64,000 nucleotides of DNA, taken from the NCBI RefSeq assembly GCF_963678865.1, contig NZ_OY787459.1, forward strand, positions 2,136,501-2,200,500, written 5' to 3'. This document shows positions 17,281-26,337 of the stretch, in pieces. The notes under the pieces are model-generated. The model was not told the origin of the DNA, ran no database searches, and worked only from the letters and a program-made list of their open reading frames with translations. Positions within the stretch are counted from its first letter, which is position 1. Each line of letters begins with the position of its first letter. Origin of the DNA: Maridesulfovibrio sp. Its GTDB lineage: Bacteria > Desulfobacterota > Desulfovibrionia > Desulfovibrionales > Desulfovibrionaceae. The position numbers and the translations under genes are program-made.

Positions 17281-19080
17281 ATGACTCCAGAAATTCTTCT
17301 AGTAATGGCAGTACTGGCCTTTGCGGTACTGCTTTTCATATTCGAATGGGTGAGGGTCGACGTAGTCGGCATCATCATGATGGTATTATTGCCCCTGCTC
17401 GGGCTTGTGACCCCCAAACAGGCTATCAGCGGTTTGAGCAGTAACGCCGTCGTATCCATCATTGCGGTTATCATCATCGGAGCCGGGCTCGATAAAACCG
17501 GCGTTATGAACACCCTTGCAAGGGTTATCCTTAAATTTGCCGGAAAAAGCGAAACCCGGATCATGTCCCTCATAGCCGGGACTGTGGCTATCATCTCCGG
17601 ATTCATGCAGAACATCGGGGCCGCCGCCCTGTTTCTGCCTGCAGCCAAACGTATCGGCAACCAGACCGGAGTCCCGGTTGGCAGACTGCTCATGCCCATG
17701 GGCTTCTGTGCCATCATCGGCGGATGTCTGACTCTGGTCGGCTCCAGTCCCTTGATTCTTCTCAACGACCTCATGGTTGTTGGCGGCAAACATTACGAGC
17801 CCTTCGGAATGTTCGGGGTAACCCCCATCGGGATATGCCTGCTGATAGCGGCGCTTATCTATTTCATTCTTCTGGGACGCTTCATACTCCCAAGTGAAAA
17901 CGTGGACGAAACATCAGGACCCATGTCGGAACTGCTCGCCAACACATACGGCGGAGTTGGTTCTTTATATGAACTGCATGTGCCGGAAACATGGACCTGC
18001 GACCACGACCTCATGAACCTTGAGCTGCGTCCAATGTATTTCTCCACCATTGTTGCCATCGCACGCGAACGTGGTAAAAACCACAAAATCGCTCCTGACG
18101 CACAGGAAGTAATCAAGCCCGGAGACCATCTTGCAGTGGTCGGTCCTATTGAGGCTGTTCGGCACATGGCTGTTGATTTCGGCTGGTCTCTCAAGGAAGA
18201 TCTTGAGACTTTTGCCGAAGAGCTTTCCCCCAACAACGCAGGGCTGATGGAAGGGATCATCACTCCCCGTTCCGAACTTGTCGGTATGACTCTGCGTACA
18301 CTGGGCATTCGTAACCGTTTTCAGGTTTCCCCTGTGGCAATCTTCAGGGGCGAAAAGCTGTTCATCAGCGGTCTTACCGATCTGCAACTGGAATCCGGAG
18401 ACGCACTCCTGCTGCATGGTCGCTGGGAAATGTTCCACATGCTCAAAGACCGCCCGGACTTTGTATTTACTGAAGATGTAAAAGGCGAAATCCTCCGCAC
18501 AGATAAAGCCAAACTGGCCCTGATGTGGCTTGCAATTTCCCTTTTCATGATACTCGGCCTGCATATTCAGCTCTCCATCGCCCTGCTCACCGGAGCACTG
18601 GGCATGGTCCTGACCAAGGTCCTGAGCATTGACGAAGCATACCAGTCAGTAGACTGGATGACAGTATTCCTGCTCGGCGGGCTTATTCCGCTGGGTATGG
18701 CCTTTGAAAACACAGGGGCCGCAAAATACATAGCCGATACCATTATGGCCGCACTGGGCCAGCCCTCGGCTCTGGTTCTGTTGACCGTTATCGGAGCGCT
18801 GACCTCGTTCTTTACGCTGGTAGCCTCAAACGTAGGTGCAACAGTTCTGCTGGTGCCGCTTTCAATGAACATGGCCTTGAACGCCGGGGTTGACCCGCGC
18901 ATAGCAGCCCTTACCGTGGCTGTAGCAGCATCGAATACCTTTGTGCTGCCCACCCATCAGGTAAATGCCCTGATTATGCGTCCCGGCGGCTACAAGACCA
19001 TCGACTATGTTCGAGCCGGGACCGGTATGACCATCCTGTACATGGCCGTTATGATCTCCGCCTTAATGATGCTTTACTAA
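17281..19080 (+). CDS. SLC13/DASS anion:Na+ symporter with two RCK_C domains (putative sulfate permease)
   Basis: A 599-aa inner-membrane transporter. Two hydrophobic halves (about 1-200 and 410-599) flank a soluble insert. The family substrate/sodium loops are visible as FMQNIGAAALFLP and LVGSSPLILLNDL in the first half and LVASNVGATVLLVPLS in the second. The insert carries two TrkA_C/RCK_C-like domains (about 230-300 and 310-395, e.g. IAPDAQEVIKPGDHLAVVG and LESGDALLLHG). Homologues with this layout in sulfate reducers are proposed sulfate importers, but the anion cannot be fixed from sequence. It follows the stress-protein-like gene by 40 nt, and a long hairpin lies just after it. Confidence 0.82.
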   Translation: MTPEILLVMAVLAFAVLLFIFEWVRVDVVGIIMMVLLPLLGLVTPKQAISGLSSNAVVSIIAVIIIGAGLDKTGVMNTLARVILKFAGKSETRIMSLIAGTVAIISGFMQNIGAAALFLPAAKRIGNQTGVPVGRLLMPMGFCAIIGGCLTLVGSSPLILLNDLMVVGGKHYEPFGMFGVTPIGICLLIAALIYFILLGRFILPSENVDETSGPMSELLANTYGGVGSLYELHVPETWTCDHDLMNLELRPMYFSTIVAIARERGKNHKIAPDAQEVIKPGDHLAVVGPIEAVRHMAVDFGWSLKEDLETFAEELSPNNAGLMEGIITPRSELVGMTLRTLGIRNRFQVSPVAIFRGEKLFISGLTDLQLESGDALLLHGRWEMFHMLKDRPDFVFTEDVKGEILRTDKAKLALMWLAISLFMILGLHIQLSIALLTGALGMVLTKVLSIDEAYQSVDWMTVFLLGGLIPLGMAFENTGAAKYIADTIMAALGQPSALVLLTVIGALTSFFTLVASNVGATVLLVPLSMNMALNAGVDPRIAALTVAVAASNTFVLPTHQVNALIMRPGGYKTIDYVRAGTGMTILYMAVMISALMMLY

Positions 19081-19087
19081 TTCCCCC

Positions 19088-19127
19088 TGTGGAGAAAGGT
19101 CCCCCTACACCTGGACCTTTCTCCACA
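19088..19127 (+). terminator. Long hairpin after the SLC13 permease gene
   Basis: A perfect 15-bp stem (19088-19102 with 19113-19127) closes a 10-nt loop. No T-run follows, so it may stabilise or process the transcript ahead of nhaB rather than terminate it. Confidence 0.55.
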
Positions 19128-19226
19128 TACCGGGAATCCAACTATTCCAATAATACCGGAGAAAGCGACGACAAACGGATACTGCCGCGTAATATCCGGC
19201 CATGAATTATTATAAAGGAGACTCTG

Positions 19227-20849
19227 ATGCAGCAAACTTTTCTGCAATCACTTGGCAGTAACTTTTTGGGCCATGCCCCGAAATGGTATAAAAAAGTCAT
19301 TCTGGCCTTTTTGATCATCAACCCCATACTCATATTCACTGTCGGATCCCAGATCGCAGGTTGGGCACTCATCGCTGAATTCATTTTCACCCTGGCAATG
19401 GCCTTGAAGTGTTACCCCCTTCCGGCAGGCGGTTTACTGGCTATTGAAGCTGTCGCACTCGGGATGACCTCACCCGAGACAGTTTACCATGAAGCACTGA
19501 ACAACTTCGAAGTAATCCTGCTGCTGATCTTTATGGTCGCAGGCATCTACTTCATGAAAGAATTTCTGCAATTCACCTTTACCCGTATTCTGGTCCGGGT
19601 ACGTTCCAAAATTGCCATCTCGCTGATGTTCTGCTTTGCCGGAGCTTTTCTCTCCGCCTTTCTGGACGCACTCACAGTTACCGCGGTTATCATTGCCGTA
19701 GCCTACAGTTTTTACAATATCTACCACCGGTTCGCATCAGGCAAGACCATGCAATGTGAGCACGACCTCTGCAGTGATCAGGCGGTCATAGAAAAGAACC
19801 GTTCCGATCTTAAGGAATTCAGGGCCTTCCTGCGCAACCTTATGATGCACGGAGCTGTCGGTACCGCTCTGGGCGGAGTATGTACTCTGGTAGGCGAACC
19901 CCAGAACCTGCTTATCGGCGGGGAAATGGGATGGCACTTCGTTGACTTTTTTGTGGAAGTAATGCCTGTATCCCTGCCTGTACTTGCTATCGGGCTGCTG
20001 ACATGCATGACTGTGGAAAAATTTCATCTCTTCGGCTACGGCGCAAAGCTGCCCGGCAATATCCGTTCCCACCTGCTCGAAACCGCAATTAAAATGGAAG
20101 AAAAGCAGGGACAGAGCGGAAAGACCAGACTGATCATCCAGTGCTTCACAGGACTGTGGCTGGTTATAGCTCTGGCTTTTCACCTCGCAGCTGTCGGAGT
20201 TATCGGCCTCTCGGTAATCATCATTCTCACTTCAATGAACGGATACATCGAAGAGCACCAGTTGGGTAAAGCTTTTGAAGAAGCCCTGCCTTTTACCGCA
20301 CTGCTGGTTGTCTTTTTCTCAATTGTCGGCGTAATTCACGATCAGGAAATTTTTCATCCGATCATCGAATTCGTTCTCAGTCTGCAGGGACACACACAGC
20401 TTGCCGCATATTACATCGCCAACGGATTGCTTTCTGCAATCTCGGATAACGTATTTGTGGCCACTGTCTACATATCCGAAACAAAACTTCATTTCATCAA
20501 TCTACTGGGAACTCTCCCAGACATAGGCATGAGCGGTCAGGCCTTGATGGAAAAGCTCACCGATCCTCATCTGGCGAGGATCGATGTTGTCGCCGGTATG
20601 CCTCAAGCTACTGCTGCAAAAGTACTTGAGATCATGCATCACTTTGACAAACTGGCCGTGGCCATTAACACAGGAACCAACATCCCCAGTGTGGCTACCC
20701 CTAACGGACAGGCGGCTTTCCTCTTTCTCCTGACCTCAGCCCTTGCACCGGTCATAAGACTCTCTTATGGCCGTATGGTAATGCTGGCATTACCATATAC
20801 CATCACCATGTCCCTGACGGGACTCGCGGCAGTCAATTACTTCTTGTAA
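19227..20849 (+). CDS. nhaB: Na+/H+ antiporter NhaB
   Basis: A 540-aa, about 12-TM antiporter that exports Na+ for H+. The N-terminus ([21 protein letters not shown]) is diagnostic for NhaB, as are [34 protein letters not shown] and [22 protein letters not shown]. The length is typical for the family. AAAGGAG precedes the ATG by six bases. It lies 146 nt after the permease gene on the same strand, and a strong bidirectional terminator follows. Together with the NqrM/ApbE genes at the far end of the window it suggests sodium-based energetics and a saline habitat. Confidence 0.93.
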   Translation: MQQTFLQSLGSNFLGHAPKWYKKVILAFLIINPILIFTVGSQIAGWALIAEFIFTLAMALKCYPLPAGGLLAIEAVALGMTSPETVYHEALNNFEVILLLIFMVAGIYFMKEFLQFTFTRILVRVRSKIAISLMFCFAGAFLSAFLDALTVTAVIIAVAYSFYNIYHRFASGKTMQCEHDLCSDQAVIEKNRSDLKEFRAFLRNLMMHGAVGTALGGVCTLVGEPQNLLIGGEMGWHFVDFFVEVMPVSLPVLAIGLLTCMTVEKFHLFGYGAKLPGNIRSHLLETAIKMEEKQGQSGKTRLIIQCFTGLWLVIALAFHLAAVGVIGLSVIIILTSMNGYIEEHQLGKAFEEALPFTALLVVFFSIVGVIHDQEIFHPIIEFVLSLQGHTQLAAYYIANGLLSAISDNVFVATVYISETKLHFINLLGTLPDIGMSGQALMEKLTDPHLARIDVVAGMPQATAAKVLEIMHHFDKLAVAINTGTNIPSVATPNGQAAFLFLLTSALAPVIRLSYGRMVMLALPYTITMSLTGLAAVNYFL

Positions 20850-21181
20850 ACTGCCACGCCGCATTATTGCGGACTCCCTTTCTCCGGCGGACTCTCCACT
20901 GCCGGAGAAAGGGAAATCCGAAAAAAAATTCCTCACTCATATAATGAGTGAGGAATTTTTTTAATATGACCTGACTAAACTAAACATCTTCACCCCATGC
21001 CTTGGTACTACGCTCCACTTTTTTGCGCACGCTCTTCATGATCCTGCGAATTGATTAGAATAGGGTGTCAAAAAGAAATGACGTAAAAAGCATATTTCAA
21101 GACATCAGGACTTGCCCCCTGTACAACAACAGGTTAGGCAATGCTGCATCCCGGACACCTATAACCAGCCTTACAGATCCT
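20850..21181. other. Intergenic region between nhaB and the dihydrouridine synthase gene
   Basis: It contains two hairpins. The first (20876-20888 with 20901-20913) is 13 bp and lacks a T-run; the second is the terminator annotated separately. The last 120 nt could include an N-terminal extension of the next gene from a GTG at 21065. Nothing else is recognisable. Confidence 0.5.
20922..20962. terminator. Rho-independent terminator after nhaB, bidirectional
   Basis: A 19-bp stem with a 3-nt ATA loop is flanked by an A8 run on the left and a T7 run on the right, so it can act in either direction. Confidence 0.9.
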
Positions 21182-22228
21182 ATGAAAAACACCGTTCCGC
21201 CCCATTTTTCCAAGCTGGCGACCCAGCTTAAAACTCCCATTGCCATTGGTGGAAAGACAATCCCCAACCGGCTGTGGCTGGCGCCCATGGCCGGACTGAC
21301 CCACTGCGCATTCCGGCAGGTTCTGGCCCATTACGGATCATGCGGCCTGCTCTTTACGGAAATGTGCAGCGCCAAGGCTGTACCGACAGAAAAACCGGGG
21401 ATTTCCCCGGTATTCAGCTGGAAGGAATGGGAACTCCCCAATCTGGTCTGCCAATTGGTGGGCGGTACACCGGAAGAGTTGGTGATTGCAGCAAAGCGGG
21501 TGGAACAGGAAGGCTTCTTCGGCGTGGATATAAACATGGGCTGCTCGGCCCGTGGAATGATCAAACGCGAGGCGGGAGCAGCCCTGCTCAAAACTCCGGA
21601 CAAAGCCGTGGACATAGTCAAGGCTGTCCGCGAAGCCGTGTCTATCCCTGTTTTCGTCAAATTCCGCACAGGCTGGTCAAAGGAAATCGAACCGGCAATG
21701 GCTCTGGCCAAAAGACTTGAGGACGCAGGAGCAGATTGCCTGGTATTCCACCCGAGAGTGGCTCCGGACAAACGCACCCGCCCCCCCTTCATTGACCACA
21801 TCCGCTTCATCAAGGAGGCCGTCTCCATTCCCGTCTTCGGCAATGGCAATGTCACAACCCGGCAGCATTGTCAGGACATGCTGGACAAGACAGGATGCGA
21901 TGGTGTGTCCGTAGGGCGTATGGCCGTGGCCCGTCCTTGGCTCTTTGCCCAATGGACCGCAGGCTACACACCGGACGACAGCATTTTCAAGGACTATGTC
22001 CTGCGTCTTGCCACAGCTTTGGAGCAGGAATTCGACCCCATCCGGGCAATCAAGCGGTTCCGGCTGTTCATGCCCTATTTTGCAGCCAACTTCCGATTCG
22101 GACACAGTATGCAGGCCACATTTTCCACCGCCAAGACCATGGATGACGTCCGCCGCATGGCCGAAGAACACATCAGGCCGGACATGCCCTTAAGCATGTC
22201 TCCCAACATGAATCTATACAATCTCTAA
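21182..22228 (+). CDS. tRNA-dihydrouridine synthase (Dus family)
   Basis: An FMN- and NADPH-dependent reductase of uridines in tRNA, about 348 aa. The TIM barrel starts LWLAPMAGLTHCAFRQ, followed by TEMCSAKAV and DINMGCSARGMIKREAGAALL, where the Cys is the family's catalytic acid, then VPVKFRTGW-like VFVKFRTGW and FGNGNV with DGVSVGRMAVARPWLF for FMN phosphate binding. I start at the ATG at 21182; the frame opens 39 codons earlier at a GTG, and neither start has a clear Shine-Dalgarno. It is monocistronic and convergent with the thioesterase gene. Confidence 0.88.
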   Translation: MKNTVPPHFSKLATQLKTPIAIGGKTIPNRLWLAPMAGLTHCAFRQVLAHYGSCGLLFTEMCSAKAVPTEKPGISPVFSWKEWELPNLVCQLVGGTPEELVIAAKRVEQEGFFGVDINMGCSARGMIKREAGAALLKTPDKAVDIVKAVREAVSIPVFVKFRTGWSKEIEPAMALAKRLEDAGADCLVFHPRVAPDKRTRPPFIDHIRFIKEAVSIPVFGNGNVTTRQHCQDMLDKTGCDGVSVGRMAVARPWLFAQWTAGYTPDDSIFKDYVLRLATALEQEFDPIRAIKRFRLFMPYFAANFRFGHSMQATFSTAKTMDDVRRMAEEHIRPDMPLSMSPNMNLYNL

Positions 22229-22361
22229 GTCGTATTTCCACCAAGGATACAGCCTCGCAGTACTTACATATAAACTGATCCGGGATGCAAGCTTCTGCTG
22301 TAAAGCGGGCCACGCCATCGTGGATTAACGGTTGGTCCGGTTCCCTGAATCAGTTTTTCCG

Positions 22362-22751
22362 TTATGCTCCCGCCAGAACATGTTCTTTGGTGACAAAGCA
22401 GGTAAAAGTTCCGCTGAACACGGTCTCCCCGTCGCAGGAAACATCAACTTTTACTATATGCTTCCTCCCGTCCTTTTCCTGCTCCTGAGCCTTTGCGGTA
22501 AGAATGTCGCCAACCCTGGAAGGTTTCAAAAAACGGCTCTCCGCACCCGCCAATACCACATTAGGATGATTGACTGACAGCATCGCTGCGTAATCGGCCA
22601 TACCGAAAATAAAACCGCCGTGAATCAGTCCACTTCCGTCGGCAGACATATTTCCGGTGCATGTAAGGCGAACCTCACTACTTCCTTCAGATACTGAAAT
22701 CGGCTCACCACACAGGGAACGGTCGATATTTTCATGTGTATTGATATCCAT
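22362..22751 (-). CDS. Hotdog-fold thioesterase (PaaI-like)
   Basis: A 129-aa single-domain protein with hotdog features: SADGSGLIHGGFIFGMADYAAML (residues about 38-60) is the HGG-type substrate-binding helix, and VGDILTAKAQEQEKDGRKHIVKVDV is the following strand pair. It probably hydrolyses an acyl-CoA, of unknown type. I chose the ATG at 22751, with GGAG seven bases upstream, rather than an in-frame ATG at 22763 that would overlap that site. It stands alone between the Dus gene and a sigma-54 activator. Confidence 0.75.
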   Translation of the reverse strand: MDINTHENIDRSLCGEPISVSEGSSEVRLTCTGNMSADGSGLIHGGFIFGMADYAAMLSVNHPNVVLAGAESRFLKPSRVGDILTAKAQEQEKDGRKHIVKVDVSCDGETVFSGTFTCFVTKEHVLAGA

Positions 22752-22810
22752 AATTTTCTCCATTTATTTTTTATTGCCTCATTTTGCAGGCACTAAATAA
22801 AAACCGGACA

Positions 22811-22849
22811 GGGGTTGTTTTCAATAGCATCTGCGGGGCTGTTTTCAAT
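22811..22849 (+). repeat. Pair of 15-bp direct repeats, GGGG(T/C)TGTTTTCAAT
   Basis: Copies at 22811-22825 and 22835-22849 differ at one base and are 24 bp apart, so they lie on about the same face of the helix after roughly two turns. They lie 160-200 bp upstream of the candidate sigma-54 promoter. They may be protein-binding sites. Confidence 0.45.
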
Positions 22850-23008
22850 GTGCAAATCCGGCTGCCCGGTTGCTCCGGGTATGCCGTATAAAAATTTATA
22901 AACAAAAAATTTAGATCCTTCGATGATAACCTTCTGAGAAACTATAGAACCGGTCTTACATTACCGGAATAACGGAGTCCTGCCGGGCCATTTCCCAAAA
23001 TCAAATCT

Positions 23009-23024
23009 TGGCAGGAAACATGCA
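23009..23024 (+). promoter_or_regulatory. Candidate sigma-54 promoter of the activator gene
   Basis: TGGCAGGAAACATGCA matches the -24/-12 consensus at 10 of 12 fixed positions, with GG and GC correctly spaced. It lies 145 nt before the start codon. Confidence 0.5.
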
Positions 23025-23169
23025 GAATAAATATCACCGAGCCTCAAAAAGAATCTAAAGACAGATAAAATGGGGATACGGCAATAAAACATACAACATT
23101 TTTGTTAACTACAGGAAAAACTCTTCACAAAAACAGAACAGATTCAACCTTAAAAAGCGCAAATACAAG

Positions 23170-24762
23170 ATGAAGACAACAGCCCATAACGCCCCTTCAT
23201 GGGCACTTTCTTCCAAAGACAGAAACATTGCACCGGATGCTGTCAGTACCTGCCGGGAACTGCAGCAAGCCGTAACTGTCATATCGCGTTTGTCCGGCAT
23301 TGATATGTACATTATTAACACAGACTATCTGTGTGTTGCCGGTTCCGGATTTTACAAAGCTGCCGTTGGTTGTATCAGCCCAAGGGATACAGCCATCGGG
23401 TACAGTCTGGCAAGCGGACGGCCAACCATGGTAGTTGACCCCAAAGTACATGCCGCATGCCGCGAATGTTCACAAAAACTGACCTGCCGCGACCTTGCCA
23501 ACTACACTGCTCCCATCGCCATCCGAGGCCGGGTTGTCGCTGCTGTCCAGATTGTAGCTTTCGACTCCGCCCAGTGTGTGACTCTTAAAGAAAAGGGAGA
23601 GGATATAGCTGAAGCAATCACTCTTTTTCTGGTACAAAGCTGCGAAGCGGACTCCAGACTGCTGTCCGCCTTAGCCGGATCCGAAGACGAGCTGGACAGT
23701 TCAGGACTTGAGCGTCTCATCGGAGAAAGCCAAGCCATGCGGACCCTGAAGGACGGCATCATACGTTGTGCCCCGCTTGATTCAACTGTTCTGATTCAAG
23801 GGGAATCCGGAACAGGAAAGGAACTAACCGCCCAAGCCATACACGATCTTTCCCCCCGAGCTGCTGCTCCGTTTGTAGCGGTCAACTGCGGAGCTATTCC
23901 CGAATCAATCATTGAAAGTGAGTTATTCGGATATGTTTCCGGCACATTCACAGGAGCCCAAAAGGGAGGCAAAGCCGGATTGTTTGAGCATGCCGAGGGA
24001 GGCACTCTGTTTCTGGATGAAATCGCCGAACTTCCCCTGCAACTTCAGGTTAAGCTACTGCGAGTGCTGCAGGAGCGCAAGGTCATGCGCCTCGGCGGAC
24101 GTCAGGAACATGATTTTGATGTGCGTATTATTGCTGCTGCAAACGTTGATGTTGCCGAACAGGCCAGAAACGGGAAGTTCCGGCAGGACCTTTACTACAG
24201 GTTATCTGTAATTCCTCTCTATGTACCGGCCCTGCGGGAACGGGAAAGGGACATTGAACTTCTGGTCCACTATTTCGCCCGTCTCTATGCGCGGCGGAGA
24301 AATGAACCGCAGCCATGGGTTGAACCGGCTCTGTTGAAAAGGTTCGCATTGTACAATTGGCCCGGAAATGTGCGCGAACTAAAGAACTTCATTGAATATG
24401 GAATCAACTTTCGCAAAGGCGCAACTCTGGATCTGGCAACCCTTGAAGACAGATTTCTCAATGCTGAAAAACAAACTTCCCCTGATGGATGCGCTGATTG
24501 GGCCACGAACAATACCCAGCCATGTCAGGAGAATAATTCCGGGGCTGATGAAAAGAGCAACCCAAAACACCAGAACGCAATTTCCGAAAAAGAACTTTCA
24601 GAACAGGAAACTTTGAGTAAATGCCTTCAGCTATACGGTGCCGATCTGGAAGGGAAAAAACGTACTGCAGAAGAACTGGGCATCAGCCTTGCTACTCTTT
24701 ACCGTAAAATTAAGCGGTACAGTTTACAGAATGCCTATCGCTATGATGTGGGCATGCCTTAA
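23170..24762 (+). CDS. Sigma-54-dependent transcriptional activator with GAF-like, Cys-rich sensor domain
   Basis: A 530-aa enhancer-binding protein. Residues about 20-160 form a GAF-like sensor with CRECSQKLTC (about residues 97-106), a Cys cluster that could bind a metal, Fe-S or a thiol. The AAA+ domain (about 180-410) has GESGTGKE, the sigma-54 loop GTFTGA at 258-263 (usually GAFTGA), and GGTLFLDEIAEL. The HTH is AEELGISLATLYRKIKRY. It has no receiver or PAS domain, so it probably senses a metabolite directly. The liv operon, which has a sigma-54 promoter, ends convergently beside it and the cysteine-catabolism genes follow; control of these is a reasonable guess. Confidence 0.88.
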   Translation: MKTTAHNAPSWALSSKDRNIAPDAVSTCRELQQAVTVISRLSGIDMYIINTDYLCVAGSGFYKAAVGCISPRDTAIGYSLASGRPTMVVDPKVHAACRECSQKLTCRDLANYTAPIAIRGRVVAAVQIVAFDSAQCVTLKEKGEDIAEAITLFLVQSCEADSRLLSALAGSEDELDSSGLERLIGESQAMRTLKDGIIRCAPLDSTVLIQGESGTGKELTAQAIHDLSPRAAAPFVAVNCGAIPESIIESELFGYVSGTFTGAQKGGKAGLFEHAEGGTLFLDEIAELPLQLQVKLLRVLQERKVMRLGGRQEHDFDVRIIAAANVDVAEQARNGKFRQDLYYRLSVIPLYVPALRERERDIELLVHYFARLYARRRNEPQPWVEPALLKRFALYNWPGNVRELKNFIEYGINFRKGATLDLATLEDRFLNAEKQTSPDGCADWATNNTQPCQENNSGADEKSNPKHQNAISEKELSEQETLSKCLQLYGADLEGKKRTAEELGISLATLYRKIKRYSLQNAYRYDVGMP

Positions 24763-24790
24763 GCTGCCATTCTTTTTATACAGACTAAAC

Positions 24791-24830
24791 AGCAGAGCCG
24801 GGAAGTTCCTGAAAACTTCCCGGCTCTGCT
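24791..24830. terminator. Bidirectional hairpin between the activator gene and livF
   Basis: A perfect 17-bp stem (24791-24807 with 24814-24830) with a 6-nt loop separates two convergent genes. It has only short T/A flanks, so its strength is uncertain. Confidence 0.7.
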
Positions 24831-24862
24831 TATAAAGGATGGAGGATGAAAATAGTTTTTAT

Positions 24863-25579
24863 CTAATGGCCCTTTCCTCCCATGTAGGCTTCTTCCAGAC
24901 GTCCGTCGGCAATCAGTTCCGCAGCAGGACCTTCCATAACAATAGTCCCGCCTTCCATTATATAACCATAGTCAGCAACAGAAAGAGCCGCCTTTGCATT
25001 CTGCTCAACGATAAGTATGGATGTACCCATTTCACGGATTTTTACGACCAGATCAAAAATGCCCTTGATTATAAGGGGAGCCAGACCAAGGGAAGGTTCA
25101 TCCAGCAGAAGCAGCTTGGGACGCCCCATAAGAGCGCGACCGATGCACAGCATCTGCTGCTCACCGCCGGACATTGCCCCGGCCTGTTGCCGAAGGCGCT
25201 CTTTCAGGATAGGGAATAATCCGAACACATAGTCGAGATCATCTTTAAAATGCTTCTTATCCTGATGGTACGCTCCCAGAATCAGGTTCTCTTCAACGCT
25301 CATATTGGCAAAAATCTGGCGGCCTTCCGGGGCTTGGCAAACACCTGCCATAACGGCCTTATCCGAACCGATATTCCCGATGTCCTTTCCCTGGAAAAGA
25401 ATCTCGCCATCTGTAACCTGATAGATATTGGAAATAGCCCTCATCAAGGTTGTCTTGCCGACACCGTTGGCGCCAAGCACTGCGACAATTCCGTTTTCTT
25501 CCACTGTCAATTCCACTCCCCGTAGAATCTGCTGGACGCCCATGCTGACATGAAGATTGTGGATATCTAATATTGACAT
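24863..25579 (-). CDS. livF: Branched-chain amino acid-type ABC transporter ATPase LivF
   Basis: A 238-aa ATPase of the HAAT family importer. Walker A is GANGVGKTTLM, the Q-loop region is GVCQAPEGRQIF (the Q-x-P-E-G-R typical of LivF), the signature is MSGGEQQMLCIGRAL, and Walker B is LLLLDEPSLGLAP. It overlaps livG by 13 nt and is the last gene of the operon. LivF pairs with LivG on the LivHM permease. The substrate is set by LivJ and cannot be read here. Confidence 0.92.
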   Translation of the reverse strand: MSILDIHNLHVSMGVQQILRGVELTVEENGIVAVLGANGVGKTTLMRAISNIYQVTDGEILFQGKDIGNIGSDKAVMAGVCQAPEGRQIFANMSVEENLILGAYHQDKKHFKDDLDYVFGLFPILKERLRQQAGAMSGGEQQMLCIGRALMGRPKLLLLDEPSLGLAPLIIKGIFDLVVKIREMGTSILIVEQNAKAALSVADYGYIMEGGTIVMEGPAAELIADGRLEEAYMGGKGH

Positions 25580-26337
25580 TCTTCGCCTCCAAGATAGGCT
25601 TCAAGTACTTCCGGGTGTTTCTGGATCGCTTTAGGAGTATCATCGGCAATTTTTTTGCCCAGGGCCAAAACCATAACCCGGTGGCAGATACCCATGACCA
25701 ATCCCATATCGTGCTCCACCAGCAGAATAGGAATACCTTCGGAGTTCATCTCACCGATAAAGTCGGCAAGTTCCGCTGTTTCCTGCTCATTGAGCCCTGC
25801 TGCAGGTTCATCAAGAATGAGAAGTTCGGGATTGGTAGCCAGTGCCCGTGCGATTTCAAGATATTTTCGTTTACCGTAAGAAAGGTTCGCGGCCAGTTCT
25901 CCCGCCAGAGAATCCAGATGCACACGCTTGAGAATGTCCCAGGTTCGCTGGCTTATCTCTTCATCAGCCTTACAACGCATGGGCCAGACAGCCCGGCGCA
26001 ATGAATGGCCTACCGAACCGATAGCTCCGATCGAAACATTATCAAAAACAGTCATGTTGGGCATGATACGCAGGTTCTGAAAAGTCCTGCCGATGCCAAG
26101 CTTGGCAACCTGATACGGTTTGAGGCCGGTAATGGGCTTACCCATAAAACGGACCTCGCCTTCACTGGGGGGATAAAACCCGGTAAGACAGTTGAAGAAG
26201 GTACTTTTTCCGGCACCGTTTGGACCGATAAGCCCGACCAGTTCGCCGGACTTCATACACATATCAACATTGTCCACGGCAACCAGTCCGCCGAAACGCC
26301 GGGTCAGCCCTTTGGTTTCCAATACATATTCCGACAT
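25567..26337 (-). CDS. livG: Branched-chain amino acid-type ABC transporter ATPase LivG
   Basis: A 256-aa ATPase, partner of LivF. Walker A is GPNGAGKSTFFN, the Q-loop region is IGRTFQNLRIMPNMTV, the signature is LSYGKRKYLEIARAL, and Walker B is LLILDEPAAGLNEQE. The ATG at 26337 overlaps the livM stop by one base (TAATG) and has GGTGG upstream; a GTG three codons earlier is possible. Confidence 0.92.
   Translation of the reverse strand: MSEYVLETKGLTRRFGGLVAVDNVDMCMKSGELVGLIGPNGAGKSTFFNCLTGFYPPSEGEVRFMGKPITGLKPYQVAKLGIGRTFQNLRIMPNMTVFDNVSIGAIGSVGHSLRRAVWPMRCKADEEISQRTWDILKRVHLDSLAGELAANLSYGKRKYLEIARALATNPELLILDEPAAGLNEQETAELADFIGEMNSEGIPILLVEHDMGLVMGICHRVMVLALGKKIADDTPKAIQKHPEVLEAYLGGEECQY

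Larger units (their letters stand above)
22764..23169. other. Upstream region of the sigma-54 activator gene
   Basis: About 400 nt with no gene. It contains a direct-repeat pair at 22811-22849, a candidate sigma-54 promoter at 23009-23024 (annotated separately) and an A-rich leader. Confidence 0.5.

Noticed and set aside
21065..21181. Extra 39-residue N-terminus for the Dus protein
   Set aside because: It has no Shine-Dalgarno and is not part of the Dus fold; the ATG at 21182 fits the family better, though neither start is proven.
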